Source: Brevundimonas sp. (GTDB taxonomy: Bacteria > Pseudomonadota > Alphaproteobacteria > Caulobacterales > Caulobacteraceae). From it: a stretch of 64,000 nt of DNA. The notes below the pieces were generated by a model, which saw nothing but the letters and a program-made list of their open reading frames with translations, was not told the DNA's origin and did no database searches. The stretch lies in the NCBI RefSeq assembly GCF_013912065.1, contig NZ_JACESA010000012.1, positions 1-64,000 on the forward strand, written 5' to 3'. The position numbers were made by a program, and so were the translations under genes. Positions 55,350 to 63,737 of the stretch are shown here, piece after piece (positions within the stretch are counted from its first letter, which is position 1; each line of letters starts with the position of its first letter).

Positions 55350-57281
55350 ATGCCCAAGACGACCGCCATCGACACTGTTGCTAGCGGCTGGACCGTGGCC
55401 GCTCGCCATCGTCGCAGCACGATGCCGCAGCGTTTGGGACTGGCGATCGCCGTCGCTCTCGTGGTCACACCGATGATGGGCTGGCGCATCTGCCTGGCCT
55501 GGCTCCTGGTCTATGGCGTGATGCAGTGGCTGGAAATGCTCGCCTTCGCACCGTCGAAAGAGGGCGGCCCGATCGAAGAACTGCCGAGTTGGCGCAAGGT
55601 CGTGGCCTGCGTGATCCTGTTCACCAGCACCTCGGTGTTCGGCGCCCTGTCCATACCGATGTGGCTGATCGGCGGCCCTTTGGGAGGCGTCGGCGCCGCC
55701 CTGATGCTGCCCGGCCTGATGCTGTTCTCGATGGTCAATGCGCCACGCTCCAGGGCCATACTGGTGGCGACCCTGACGCCGCCGATGCTTTACCTGCTGG
55801 CGTCGCCCTTCTTCGTCGCCTCGTTCGGCGCGTCGGCGCCTGTGGTCATGACGGCCTCCGCCGCCGTGGTCCTGTTCATCATCTTCACCGTCATCAGCTG
55901 GTTCAAGATGAGCGAGGCGACGGAGAACCAGCTGCAGGCCCACGCGGAAGCCGATCGCCTGCGTCAGAAGGCCGAGCAGGATCTGGCGGGGCACAGCGCC
56001 TTTCTGGCCGCCGTCGGCCACGACCTGCGCACCCCGATCGGCGCCATTCTGACGGGCGCGGCGGAGCTTCAGGATCTCGACGCGCATTCGCGTTCGAACG
56101 CCAACCTGATCACCGACGCCGGCCTGATGATGAAGGCGCTGCTGGACGATCTGCTCGACCATTCCAAGCTGGGGGCGGGCCGCATGACGGTCGAGGCCGC
56201 CGACTTCGATCTCCGCCTCATGCTGGCCCAGACCCTTCGCCTGTGGCGCGGACCCGTCGAGGCCAAGGGGCTGAAACTGCGTGTCGAGGGCGTCGCCCGC
56301 ATGCCGCGCAGGGTCAGGGGCGACGCGATGCGGATCCGCCAGATCCTGAACAACCTGATCTCCAATGCGATGAAGTTCACGTCGGAGGGGCAGATCACCC
56401 TCAGACTGGACGCCTGGACCGAGGAACCCTCGGCCTATTGCATCCTGCTGGAGGTCGCCGATACCGGACCGGGCATGACCGGGGAACAGCTCAAGCGGCT
56501 GTTCAACCCGTTTGATCAGACCGCCGACGGCGTCAGCGCGCGATACGGCGGCACGGGCCTGGGGCTGGCGATCAGCCGGAACCTGACCGAACTGATGGGC
56601 GGCCGACTGACCGCGCGCAGCACGCCCGGTCAGGGCGCCAGGTTCACCGTCTCCCTGGTCCTGCCGATCGGCGAGAACGCCGCGGCCGTGGTCGCCCCGA
56701 CCGACGACAGCCGTCTGGACATCGCCCAGTCCCTGGCGGCGCCCCGACGCGCGACGACGCCGCTGGTCAGCGCGTCCCCGCCGCCTGTCGCCCCTGAAGT
56801 CCCTGTCGCCCCTGAAGCCCCCGTCCCGCTAGTCGCCGAGGTGCAGGCCGCTCCGCCGTCTGAGGCGGACGACGAGGAAGGCCGCCCGCTGCGCGTCCTG
56901 GTGGTCGACGACCACGACATCAACCGACGCGCGGTGCAGTTGATCCTGCAGCCGCTGGGCTGCGACATCGTCACCGCCGCCGACGGCATGATCGCCCTGC
57001 AGCGTTGCGCCGAGACGGTGTTCGACGTCATCTTCATGGATGTCCGCATGCCCGAGCTGGACGGGCGCGAAACCACGCGCCGCCTGCGCGCCGGCGGAGG
57101 TCCGAATGCTCTTACGCCGGTCGTAGCCGTCACCGCGGACACTGCGCCCGAGGACGTCGCCGCCTGCCAGGCGGCCGGCATGGCCTATTTCGTCTCCAAG
57201 CCCCTGACGCCCCCGGCCCTGATCGGCGCACTGCAGCATGTTCTGGACGAGAGCGCTCAGGCGGAGTCCGCGGCCGCCTGA
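55350..57281 (+). CDS. Membrane-bound hybrid histidine kinase
   Basis: 643 residues if ATG 55350 (GGGAAG upstream) is used; in-frame ATGs at 55305 and 55326 are alternatives. N-terminal membrane block of about five or six helices (residues ~35-190). A short coiled linker leads to HisKA with FLAAVGHDLRTPIGAILTGA (phospho-His in GHD). HATPase follows: RIRQILNNLISNAMKFTSEG, VADTGPGMTG, GGTGLGLAISRNLTELMGG. After a Pro/Val-rich linker comes REC with VLVVDDHDINRRAVQLILQP and acceptor Asp in VIFMDVRMPELDGRET. Ligand unknown. Its 3' end overlaps the convergent vsr gene by 25 bp. Confidence 0.93.
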   Translation: MPKTTAIDTVASGWTVAARHRRSTMPQRLGLAIAVALVVTPMMGWRICLAWLLVYGVMQWLEMLAFAPSKEGGPIEELPSWRKVVACVILFTSTSVFGALSIPMWLIGGPLGGVGAALMLPGLMLFSMVNAPRSRAILVATLTPPMLYLLASPFFVASFGASAPVVMTASAAVVLFIIFTVISWFKMSEATENQLQAHAEADRLRQKAEQDLAGHSAFLAAVGHDLRTPIGAILTGAAELQDLDAHSRSNANLITDAGLMMKALLDDLLDHSKLGAGRMTVEAADFDLRLMLAQTLRLWRGPVEAKGLKLRVEGVARMPRRVRGDAMRIRQILNNLISNAMKFTSEGQITLRLDAWTEEPSAYCILLEVADTGPGMTGEQLKRLFNPFDQTADGVSARYGGTGLGLAISRNLTELMGGRLTARSTPGQGARFTVSLVLPIGENAAAVVAPTDDSRLDIAQSLAAPRRATTPLVSASPPPVAPEVPVAPEAPVPLVAEVQAAPPSEADDEEGRPLRVLVVDDHDINRRAVQLILQPLGCDIVTAADGMIALQRCAETVFDVIFMDVRMPELDGRETTRRLRAGGGPNALTPVVAVTADTAPEDVAACQAAGMAYFVSKPLTPPALIGALQHVLDESAQAESAAA

Positions 57282-57685
57282 CCCGAGACCGCCGCCACCA
57301 GCCGCGCGGGGAAGTCGGGCGTGCGCAGGTCGCATTCCCACACCGTCAGCACCCGCCAGCCGTCCGCCTCCAGCTCAGCCGCGACACGGGCGTCGCGGGC
57401 GCGATTCCGCGCGATCTTGGCGGTCCAGTATTCGGCGTTGGCCTTGGGCTGGCGCGCGCCCCGCGCACAGTCGTGCCCATGCCAGAAACAGCCATGGACG
57501 AAGAGGACGACCCTGCGTCCCTTCATCGTCACGTCGGGCCTGCCGGGCAGGCCCATGCCGCCCAGTCGATAGCCGATTCCGGCCGCGCGCAGGATTCCGC
57601 GCACGGCCAGTTCCGGCGACGTGTTCCGTCCCTTCACGCGACGCATGACGTCGCTGCGCTTCTCGGGACTGAAGACGTCGGTCAT
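57257..57685 (-). CDS. vsr: Very short patch repair endonuclease
   Basis: 142 residues, full Vsr length. Motifs: FSPEKRSDVMRRVKGRNTSP, GRPDVTMKGRRVVLFVHGCF with WHGHDC (catalytic Asp and His residues of the Vsr fold), and AKIARNRARDARVAAELEAD. Vsr nicks T:G mismatches produced by deamination of 5-methylcytosine in Dcm-type sites. No cytosine methyltransferase gene is present nearby. Confidence 0.94.
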   Translation of the reverse strand: MTDVFSPEKRSDVMRRVKGRNTSPELAVRGILRAAGIGYRLGGMGLPGRPDVTMKGRRVVLFVHGCFWHGHDCARGARQPKANAEYWTAKIARNRARDARVAAELEADGWRVLTVWECDLRTPDFPARLVAAVSGQAAADSA

Positions 57686-57733
57686 CGTCGATCCGCGCTC
57701 GTGCCGTAAAGCGATCGCGCGGGTCGCACCCTA

Positions 57734-58219
57734 TCAGAGCTGCGCCAGCAGATGCTCGGCGGAAGAGACCTTGAATTCGCCGCCCTGCTCGATGTTCAGC
57801 TGGGTGACCACGCCGTCCTTCACCAGCATGGAATAGCGCTGCGAACGTTCGCCCAGGCCGAAGCCCGAACCATCCAGCACAAGGCCCAGCTCGCGGGTCA
57901 GGTCGCCGTTGCCGTCGGCCAGCATGACGATCGAACCGTCGTCCACGTTTTGACTATCGGCCCAGGCCTTCATGACGAAGGCGTCGTTGACCGAGATACA
58001 GGCCACGACGTCGACGCCCTTGCCCTTGATGGCGTCCAGATTGTCCTTGAAGCCCGGCAGATGGCGCGCCGAGCAGGTGGGGGTGAAGGCGCCGGGAACG
58101 GCGAACAGGGCCACGGTCTTGCCGGCGAAGATTTCGGCGGTGTTGACGGGCTTGGGCCCTTCGGCCGTCGCCTGGGCGAAGGTCGCGTCGGGGATGCGGT
58201 CGCCGATCTGGATGGTCAT
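57734..58219 (-). CDS. Peroxiredoxin (Prx5-like/AhpE-Tsa)
   Basis: 161 residues. Peroxidatic cysteine in VPGAFTPTCSARHLPGF (about residue 49). The Prx5 pattern also has DVVACISVNDAFVMKAWAD, LGLVLDGSGFGLGERSQRYS and MLVKDGVVTQLNIEQ. It reduces hydroperoxides using glutathione/glutaredoxin or thioredoxin. Second cysteine (VVACIS) present. Divergent from yqgE across 129 bp. Confidence 0.95.
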   Translation of the reverse strand: MTIQIGDRIPDATFAQATAEGPKPVNTAEIFAGKTVALFAVPGAFTPTCSARHLPGFKDNLDAIKGKGVDVVACISVNDAFVMKAWADSQNVDDGSIVMLADGNGDLTRELGLVLDGSGFGLGERSQRYSMLVKDGVVTQLNIEQGGEFKVSSAEHLLAQL

Positions 58220-58348
58220 GAAGTCTCTCCGCGCGGGGTTGGTTGGATGCGCCAGCGACAGATATACGCCGCGGCGGCCGCCGCAAGCTCCGACGCGCCG
58301 TCAATGCGCCTTGCGCCGGACCGCGTCTGCCCCGATGATATGGTTATC

Positions 58349-58918
58349 ATGAACGACGCCTCATCCCTGACGGGCCGTCTATTGGTCGCCATGCCCGGCA
58401 TCGGCGACCCCCGGTTCGAACACGCCGTGATTCTGATCTGCGCCCACGGACCGGATCACGCCATGGGATTGCGGATCGACCGGCCGGCTCGCGGCGTGGA
58501 TCTGAAGACCGTGCTGGACAAGCTTGAGGCGCATGCGCCGGAACAGTCTATCGGCCGCGCCGTCCTGATGGGCGGCCCGGTCGAACGTGAACGCGGCTTT
58601 GTTCTGCATACGGATGACTGGGGCGTCGGCGAGGACACCCTGCCCTTCGGCGACGGTCTGGCCATGACCGGCACGCGCGAGGCCCTGGCCGCGATGACCG
58701 ACGAGGTCGGCGGCCCGCGGCGATCCACGCTGCTGCTCGGCTACGCCGGTTGGGGCGAGGGCCAACTCGAGGACGAGCTGGCCGAGAATGTCTGGTTGAC
58801 CGCAGACGCCGATCTGGACCTCATCTTCGACGGCGACCACGATTCAAAATGGACTCGCGTCCTGGCCCTGATGGGAGTCGATGCGGCCCGGTTATCCAGC
58901 CAGGGCGGACGCGCCTAG
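58349..58918 (+). CDS. YqgE/AlgH family protein (UPF0301)
   Basis: 189 residues from ATG 58349 (ATG 58340 in frame is an alternative). Typical blocks: LTGRLLVAMPGIGDPRFEHA, VILICAHGPDHAMGLRID, GGPVERERGFVLHTDDW, and STLLLGYAGWGEGQLEDELA. The function is unresolved; AlgH was implicated in alginate regulation in Pseudomonas. Stop overlaps the convergent MarR gene by four bases. Confidence 0.93.
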   Translation: MNDASSLTGRLLVAMPGIGDPRFEHAVILICAHGPDHAMGLRIDRPARGVDLKTVLDKLEAHAPEQSIGRAVLMGGPVERERGFVLHTDDWGVGEDTLPFGDGLAMTGTREALAAMTDEVGGPRRSTLLLGYAGWGEGQLEDELAENVWLTADADLDLIFDGDHDSKWTRVLALMGVDAARLSSQGGRA

Positions 58919-59457
58919 GCTGACGTGTGCCCGCCCTCGCTCGCGGTTTCGATAGGGCCGGCCATCCGGTCCGCCAGCGTGTCCAGGACACGCAGGGTGA
59001 CGCCCAAATCCTCGTCCGTAAGTCCCTGAAACAGCAGGTCCCGATCCCGCGCCGCCGTGGTTTCCGATCGTTCGAGCGCCTGATGACCGGCAGGCTCCAG
59101 CTTGATCAGATTCGCGCGTCCGTCGCCCTGCAGTCGATGCTTCGACACCAGCCCGTCCGCGAGCAGGCGCGCCACTCGCCGCGAAAGCGTAGGCTCCGAA
59201 AGCTGAAGCCCGCCGGCGAGTTCAGCCTGCGTCAGACCGGCCGGCGCGTTCTTCAGCAGATGCAACGGCGCCCGTTGGGCGCTTGTATATCCGTAGGTCT
59301 TGAACAGCCTGGCGGCCCGCGCCGTCCAACGGCGAGAAATCAGACCTATCCTTTGCTTGATCAACAGCTGGAGCGCCGCCCTCTGATCCATCACCAAATC
59401 AGATACAGTTTCGTGACTTGAGTCGTTTCCATGATGTTCTGTTAAACTGTCAGACAT
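58915..59457 (-). CDS. MarR-family transcriptional regulator
   Basis: 180 residues from ATG 59455-59457. Winged helix: TSAQRAPLHLLKNAPAGLTQ, AELAGGLQLSEPTLSRRVAR, LLADGLVSKHRLQGDGRANL. Flanking helices dimerise. The ribosome site is weak, so a later start (Met of MDQRAALQL) is possible. Target genes unknown; the adjacent peroxiredoxin and YqgE are candidates only by position. Confidence 0.88.
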   Translation of the reverse strand: MSDSLTEHHGNDSSHETVSDLVMDQRAALQLLIKQRIGLISRRWTARAARLFKTYGYTSAQRAPLHLLKNAPAGLTQAELAGGLQLSEPTLSRRVARLLADGLVSKHRLQGDGRANLIKLEPAGHQALERSETTAARDRDLLFQGLTDEDLGVTLRVLDTLADRMAGPIETASEGGHTSA

Positions 59458-59830
59458 TAATGGAAATCGCACTCGTGTTATCCGAAACGACGCGAGTCGC
59501 CACGCAGAAATTACGCACAATCACCTAGTCGCGGCATTGTAGTCGCGCAAGCCTACATACCCCAATGGTTGAAAATTAAGCACGATCTGAAGTTAATCTA
59601 CAGTTAGCCAGGCAACCATATCGCCTCTGAACTATTCGACGCTTGTTTACACAAGTCGGTCCTGCGGATGTGAGCGACGAATTCTGCTTTCCACCGAAAT
59701 TCACTGTTCCATTAACGAATTCGCCAGCCTGATGGCTGAGACTGCCCTTGTGACGTGGCGACACGCCCTGGGTTTGGCCGAGATCGACACCCCAGCCGGC
59801 CGGCTCGGTATCGGATGGAGAGGCGTTGTA
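59458..59830. other. Divergent regulatory region of marR-like and cheW genes
   Basis: 373 bp, AT-richer than average, with no convincing gene. A CtrA-like site TTAA-TCTACAG-TTAG (one mismatch to TTAA-N7-TTAA) is at 59593-59607 and another TTAA (CCATTAACG) lies near 59710-59718. Candidate cell-cycle control of cheW, unverified. Confidence 0.4.
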
Positions 59831-60277
59831 ATGACAGGTTCCAAAAGCGGTCGGCGCGAACTGGTCGGCTTTCGCGTCGGCGAACAGGCCTTCTGCATCG
59901 ACATCACCTCGGTGCTGGAGATCCGTGGCTGGACGCCCACCACCCCGCTTCCGAAGTCGCCTGACTATATGAAGGGCGTCGTCAATCTGCGCGGCGTCGT
60001 CCTGCCGATCATCGACCTGGCGGCGCGCCTGGGTCTGCCGACCAAGGAGCCCTCGGCCCGGCACGCCATCATGGTGGTCAAGTGCGGGGCGCGCACGGTC
60101 GGCCTGCTGGTCGAGGCCGTGTCGGACATCGTCGAGCTTGACGACGCCTCGCGACAACAGACGCCGGACCTGGGCGACGACGGCGGCGTCATCGCCGGCA
60201 TCTTCGCCATCGACGGCGAGATGATCAGCCTGCTTGAACTGGACAACGTCCTGCCGCCCATGGCCGAAGCGGCCTGA
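59831..60277 (+). CDS. cheW: CheW-like chemotaxis coupling protein
   Basis: 148 residues from ATG 59831, which has GGAGAGGCG upstream; longer frames lack a site. Core: ELVGFRVGEQAFCIDITSVL, EIRGWTPTTPLPKSPDYMKG, VVNLRGVVLPIIDLAARLGL, and GLLVEAVSDIVELDDASR. It links chemoreceptors to the CheA kinase. It stands alone here, away from any visible chemotaxis cluster. Confidence 0.93.
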   Translation: MTGSKSGRRELVGFRVGEQAFCIDITSVLEIRGWTPTTPLPKSPDYMKGVVNLRGVVLPIIDLAARLGLPTKEPSARHAIMVVKCGARTVGLLVEAVSDIVELDDASRQQTPDLGDDGGVIAGIFAIDGEMISLLELDNVLPPMAEAA

Positions 60278-60290
60278 CCTGCCGTCAGTT

Positions 60291-60319
60291 GAACGGTCGG
60301 GGATTGCACCCGACCGTTC
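60291..60319. terminator. Bidirectional hairpin between cheW and the outer-membrane protein gene
   Basis: GAACGGTCGGG (60291-60301) / CCCGACCGTTC (60309-60319), 7-base loop, between convergent stop codons. No T-tract on either side. Confidence 0.6.
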
Positions 60320-60331
60320 GGTGACTTGCGA

Positions 60332-61168
60332 TCAGAATCGATAGTTCATGCCGATCCGCACCATGTGCGTGCCGAACTTGCCGTTGCCGCGCGTCATGTC
60401 GGTGCCGGTCGTGTTCGGCGCCAGGATGAAGGGGTTGGCGGCCGGGGTCGTACCGGTGCTGTCGACACGGATCACAGGGCTGTCGACGCTCAGCGATGTG
60501 TAGAGATATTCGCCGCTGACGGTGAGGCCGCGACCGAGGGCGTATTCGACGCCGCCGCCCGCCTGCCAGCCGTCGCCGTCATCGGATTCGGTGGTTTCCG
60601 TGAAGCGGTTGGCCGTGTTCGAGGTGCGGAAGCGGTTGTCGAACTGGCCATAGGCGTAGCCGCCCGTGCCGTAGATCAGCGCCGGTCCCATGGCGTAGCC
60701 CAGCCTGGCGCGGACGGCCGCCGTGCTCTCCAGCTCGCGGGTGAAGCTGTAGAAGGCGGGGGTGGTGCTGAAACCCGTCACCGTGTCTTGAACATTATTG
60801 ACGGTGTATTCGGCCAGGGCGCCGACGACGATATTGCCGAACTGCATGTCATAGCCGGCGCGCACGCCCGCCTCGACCCCGTCATTGTCGTCCTTGCAGC
60901 CGGTGGACGGGCCGGTGCTGGTGGCCGCGCCGCCGCAGAAACCGGGACTGAAGGCGTTCGCGCCGGCGGCGGTCGTGACCGGGTCACCATAGTTGCCGTC
61001 GAGATTGCGGTCGAAACGCAGGATTTCGTCCTCGTCGTCATTCGACTGATTATAGCCGCCAAAGATACCGACATACGGGCCGGACCAATCGGGCGCCACG
61101 GACTGAGCCAGCGCGGGCGTGGAGACGAGGGCCAGCGCCAGGGCGCTGGAAGCGATTGTCTTGATCAT
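60332..61168 (-). CDS. Outer-membrane beta-barrel protein (OmpA/porin-like)
   Basis: 278 residues. Signal peptide IASSALALALVSTPALAQ, then WSGPYVGIFGGYNQ, which is the opening of the eight-stranded Omp25/OmpW-style barrel family. Later strands: YDMQFGNIVVGALAEYTVNN, AAVRARLGYAMGPALIYGTG, GGGVEYALGRGLTVSGEYLY. It ends in the outer-membrane signature MVRIGMNYRF with terminal Phe. ATG at 61166-61168 with AAGG upstream. Structural or adhesin role unknown. Confidence 0.9.
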   Translation of the reverse strand: MIKTIASSALALALVSTPALAQSVAPDWSGPYVGIFGGYNQSNDDEDEILRFDRNLDGNYGDPVTTAAGANAFSPGFCGGAATSTGPSTGCKDDNDGVEAGVRAGYDMQFGNIVVGALAEYTVNNVQDTVTGFSTTPAFYSFTRELESTAAVRARLGYAMGPALIYGTGGYAYGQFDNRFRTSNTANRFTETTESDDGDGWQAGGGVEYALGRGLTVSGEYLYTSLSVDSPVIRVDSTGTTPAANPFILAPNTTGTDMTRGNGKFGTHMVRIGMNYRF

Positions 61169-61314
61169 GGAAAGGGCCTTCGCGGCTGAGGAACGGGGAG
61201 ACGGGCACGACTGTCCCCGCGGCACCGGAAAGCCTTGAACCTGGGGATGTTCCGCACAGCCGGCTGTCGCCAAATGTCACGGCATCCGATCCATTTCAGG
61301 ACGCGTATAAACGC

Positions 61315-63006
61315 CTATCGCGTCGCCAGCGACACCATCAGCAGCACGACCAGAACCAGGCAAAGTCCCTGCCAGAACCGCACCGGATCGCGTTCGATCA
61401 GCGACAGCGGGCGCGGCGCGGGAGCGGCGACGGCGCTGCCCGTTTCCAGCACGTGGATCAGTTCCTCGACGTCCTCGAACCGGTCGTCGGGATCGACGGC
61501 GACCGCGCGCAGTATGGCCGCCTCCAGCCAGGCGGGCATGTCCGGTCGCCGCCGGCTCGGCGGCGTCGGGGGCCGGTCGAAACGAGGGACGTCCGACGGA
61601 TCGACCTCGCCCCACGGATAGGAGCCGGTGAACAGCCGGTACAGGGTGACGCCCAGGGCGAACTGGTCGGTCGCCGCGTTCCCGCTTTCGCCGTCATACA
61701 TTTCGGGCGCCTTGAAGCCGGGGGTGCCGGGCGCCTCGGCCTCGGCGAACTCCTCGGCCTGACGCAGGCGCGCCACGCCCAGATCGACCAGCTTCAGCCC
61801 TCCGTTCGCCTCCAGGATCACATTGTCCGGCTTGATGTCGCGGTGCGTCACCCCCGCCCGGTGCAGGGCCGACACGCCGCGCGCCAGCATCAGGGCCAAG
61901 CCGATCCCCTCGGCGATCTCGAACGGCCCCTCCTGCGCCAGCCAGGCGTGCAGGGTGACGCCCTGATAGAAGGGCTGGGCGATATAGAGCCGGCTCTGGC
62001 GCCCCGCATCCAGCGTCAGCACCTTGCCGACGAAAGGACTGTCGATCCGCCGGCCGATGAAGGCCTCGCGCAGGAAGGCCGTGCGCGCGCCGCGCTCGGA
62101 CACCGCGGCCGGCTTCGGAAATTTCAGCACCACCCGCTCGTCCCCGGACCGCGCCAGGAACAGCCGCGTATAGCGTCCGTCCGCCACGACCCGCTCCAGA
62201 TGAAAGCCGTCGACGGCGTCGCCCGGCTTCGGCGGCGGCAGTATGGCCAGCCCCTCGGCCTCGGCCGTGATGGCTTCCCAATCCGGCGCCCCGATCCCCA
62301 TTACGTCGATGACCAGGGCGGTGGCGTTGTCGCGCGCGCCGACCTCGGCCACCTCGGCCAATATGGCCTTGGCGTCGGCGTCGGGCGATCCGCGCCGCCC
62401 CAGCAGCCGCGCCAGGGCTGCGTCGGACAGCACCCCATGCACCCCGTCGGTGGTCAGCAACAGCCGGTCATGCGGCGCGAGCCCCACATGGCGCACGTCC
62501 AGCTTGACGTCGGCCTCGATCCCCACGGCGCGGTACAGCACATGGCTCAGCCCCTGCTGGGACCGGGTGTGATCCTCGGTCAGACGGGTCAGCACCCCGT
62601 CGCGGAAATGCCAGGCCCGGCTGTCCCCCACATGCAGGGCCACCGCCTCGCGTCCCCTCAGGATCAGGGCGGTGAAGGTGGTCGCCGCCGCCTCCATGGC
62701 CGGATCGATCTTCCCCCGCGCATGGAGCCAGCGGTTGAAGCCCCGCAGCGCCTTGATCCCGTTGGCCGCGATGCCGTTCAACGGATTCTGGTCCAGATAG
62801 CCGTCGATGAAGCTGCGCGTCGTCAGTTCGGCCGCCATCCGCCCGGCCTTCGAGCCCGACACCCCGTCGGCGATGACCGCCACGACCCCATGCTCGCGCT
62901 GCTCGGCCGGCGTGCCCAGATGCACGCCTCCGAAATCCTGATTGTCCGCCTTCGGCCCCTGGGCGGTGGCGAAGCCGGCGGCGATCTCCAGTCGGGCGTC
63001 GGTCAT
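61315..63006 (-). CDS. Bifunctional PP2C phosphatase / Ser-Thr protein kinase, tail anchored
   Basis: 563 residues from ATG 63004-63006. Residues ~1-240 are a PP2C phosphatase with metal-site motifs GPKADNQDFGG, VVAVIADGVSGSKAGRMAAE, HVGDSRAWHF, LLTTDGVHG and GARDNATALVIDV. Residues ~265-520 are a Hanks-type kinase: VVLKFPKP (Lys), THRDIKPDNVILEANG (catalytic loop), LVDLGVARLR (DxG), APEMYDGESGNAATDQFALG. The glycine loop is degenerate (VVADGRYTRLFLAR). It ends in a C-terminal hydrophobic anchor (LCLVLVVLLMVSLA). Opposing activities in one chain suggest a switch. It is 19 bp downstream of a TetR gene on the same strand. Confidence 0.92.
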   Translation of the reverse strand: MTDARLEIAAGFATAQGPKADNQDFGGVHLGTPAEQREHGVVAVIADGVSGSKAGRMAAELTTRSFIDGYLDQNPLNGIAANGIKALRGFNRWLHARGKIDPAMEAAATTFTALILRGREAVALHVGDSRAWHFRDGVLTRLTEDHTRSQQGLSHVLYRAVGIEADVKLDVRHVGLAPHDRLLLTTDGVHGVLSDAALARLLGRRGSPDADAKAILAEVAEVGARDNATALVIDVMGIGAPDWEAITAEAEGLAILPPPKPGDAVDGFHLERVVADGRYTRLFLARSGDERVVLKFPKPAAVSERGARTAFLREAFIGRRIDSPFVGKVLTLDAGRQSRLYIAQPFYQGVTLHAWLAQEGPFEIAEGIGLALMLARGVSALHRAGVTHRDIKPDNVILEANGGLKLVDLGVARLRQAEEFAEAEAPGTPGFKAPEMYDGESGNAATDQFALGVTLYRLFTGSYPWGEVDPSDVPRFDRPPTPPSRRRPDMPAWLEAAILRAVAVDPDDRFEDVEELIHVLETGSAVAAPAPRPLSLIERDPVRFWQGLCLVLVVLLMVSLATR

Positions 63007-63025
63007 GGCTCCCACTGTTCCTCGT

Positions 63026-63547
63026 TCAACGAACGCCGACAAGGGCCTTGGCCAGGGCGTCTGGACGGCAGGAGACTTCGCCGATCAGCCAGGTGTGCAA
63101 CATCACGAGTTGGCCGGCCGCCGCGCCCCTGGCGGCAAGCGACGCAGGAACCACCTCGTCGCCATGTGGTTCTGCGAGCAGTTCTATCATCGCGGCCAGT
63201 CTGCGCTGGAGCCGGGCCAGCAACGGGGGCTCGAAGAGGTGACGGGCGAGCGCGCGCCTTTCCCAAAGATGATCCAGCATGGCGCACAAACGCGCGGTAT
63301 TGCCCCGCCCGGCCGCCGCCCGCGCGAAGGGCGCAAGGATCGGCTCAACGACCGCGACCAGAACCTCGTCCTTGCTTCGGAAATGCTCATAGAAGGTCGA
63401 ACGGCCGACGTCGGCGGCCTGGATCAGATCCGTCGTGCGGATGGCCGCGTAGCGACGCGAGAACATCAACCGGATCAGGGCGTCGGTGATCGCCTCTCGC
63501 GTCCGCTGACGGCGCGTGTCCCGATCCTGCATCTCGTCTTCGGTCAT
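63026..63547 (-). CDS. TetR-family transcriptional regulator
   Basis: 173 residues from ATG 63545-63547. DNA-binding N-terminus: TREAITDALIRLMFSRRYAA, IRTTDLIQAADVGRSTFYEH, FRSKDEVLVAVVEPILAPFA. The ligand domain is helical. First gene of an apparent operon with the PP2C/kinase. Divergent from a VOC-protein gene, with a ~190-bp gap that should hold its operator. Confidence 0.9.
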   Translation of the reverse strand: MTEDEMQDRDTRRQRTREAITDALIRLMFSRRYAAIRTTDLIQAADVGRSTFYEHFRSKDEVLVAVVEPILAPFARAAAGRGNTARLCAMLDHLWERRALARHLFEPPLLARLQRRLAAMIELLAEPHGDEVVPASLAARGAAAGQLVMLHTWLIGEVSCRPDALAKALVGVR

Positions 63548-63737
63548 GACACATCCTAGCCGAGGATTGGCGGACGGGCAGGTTCGCCTACGCCGGTCCG
63601 GACAATACGGCCCGGCTGTCCGGAAAGGGATGAAAACGCGGGCTTGTGGGTTTTCCAAAAGCGAGGCGCGACGCATCATCAGGACGCATGGGCCGGTCGC
63701 GTGGTTGCGATCCGGAGCAGGAGGCGTCGAGAACCAC

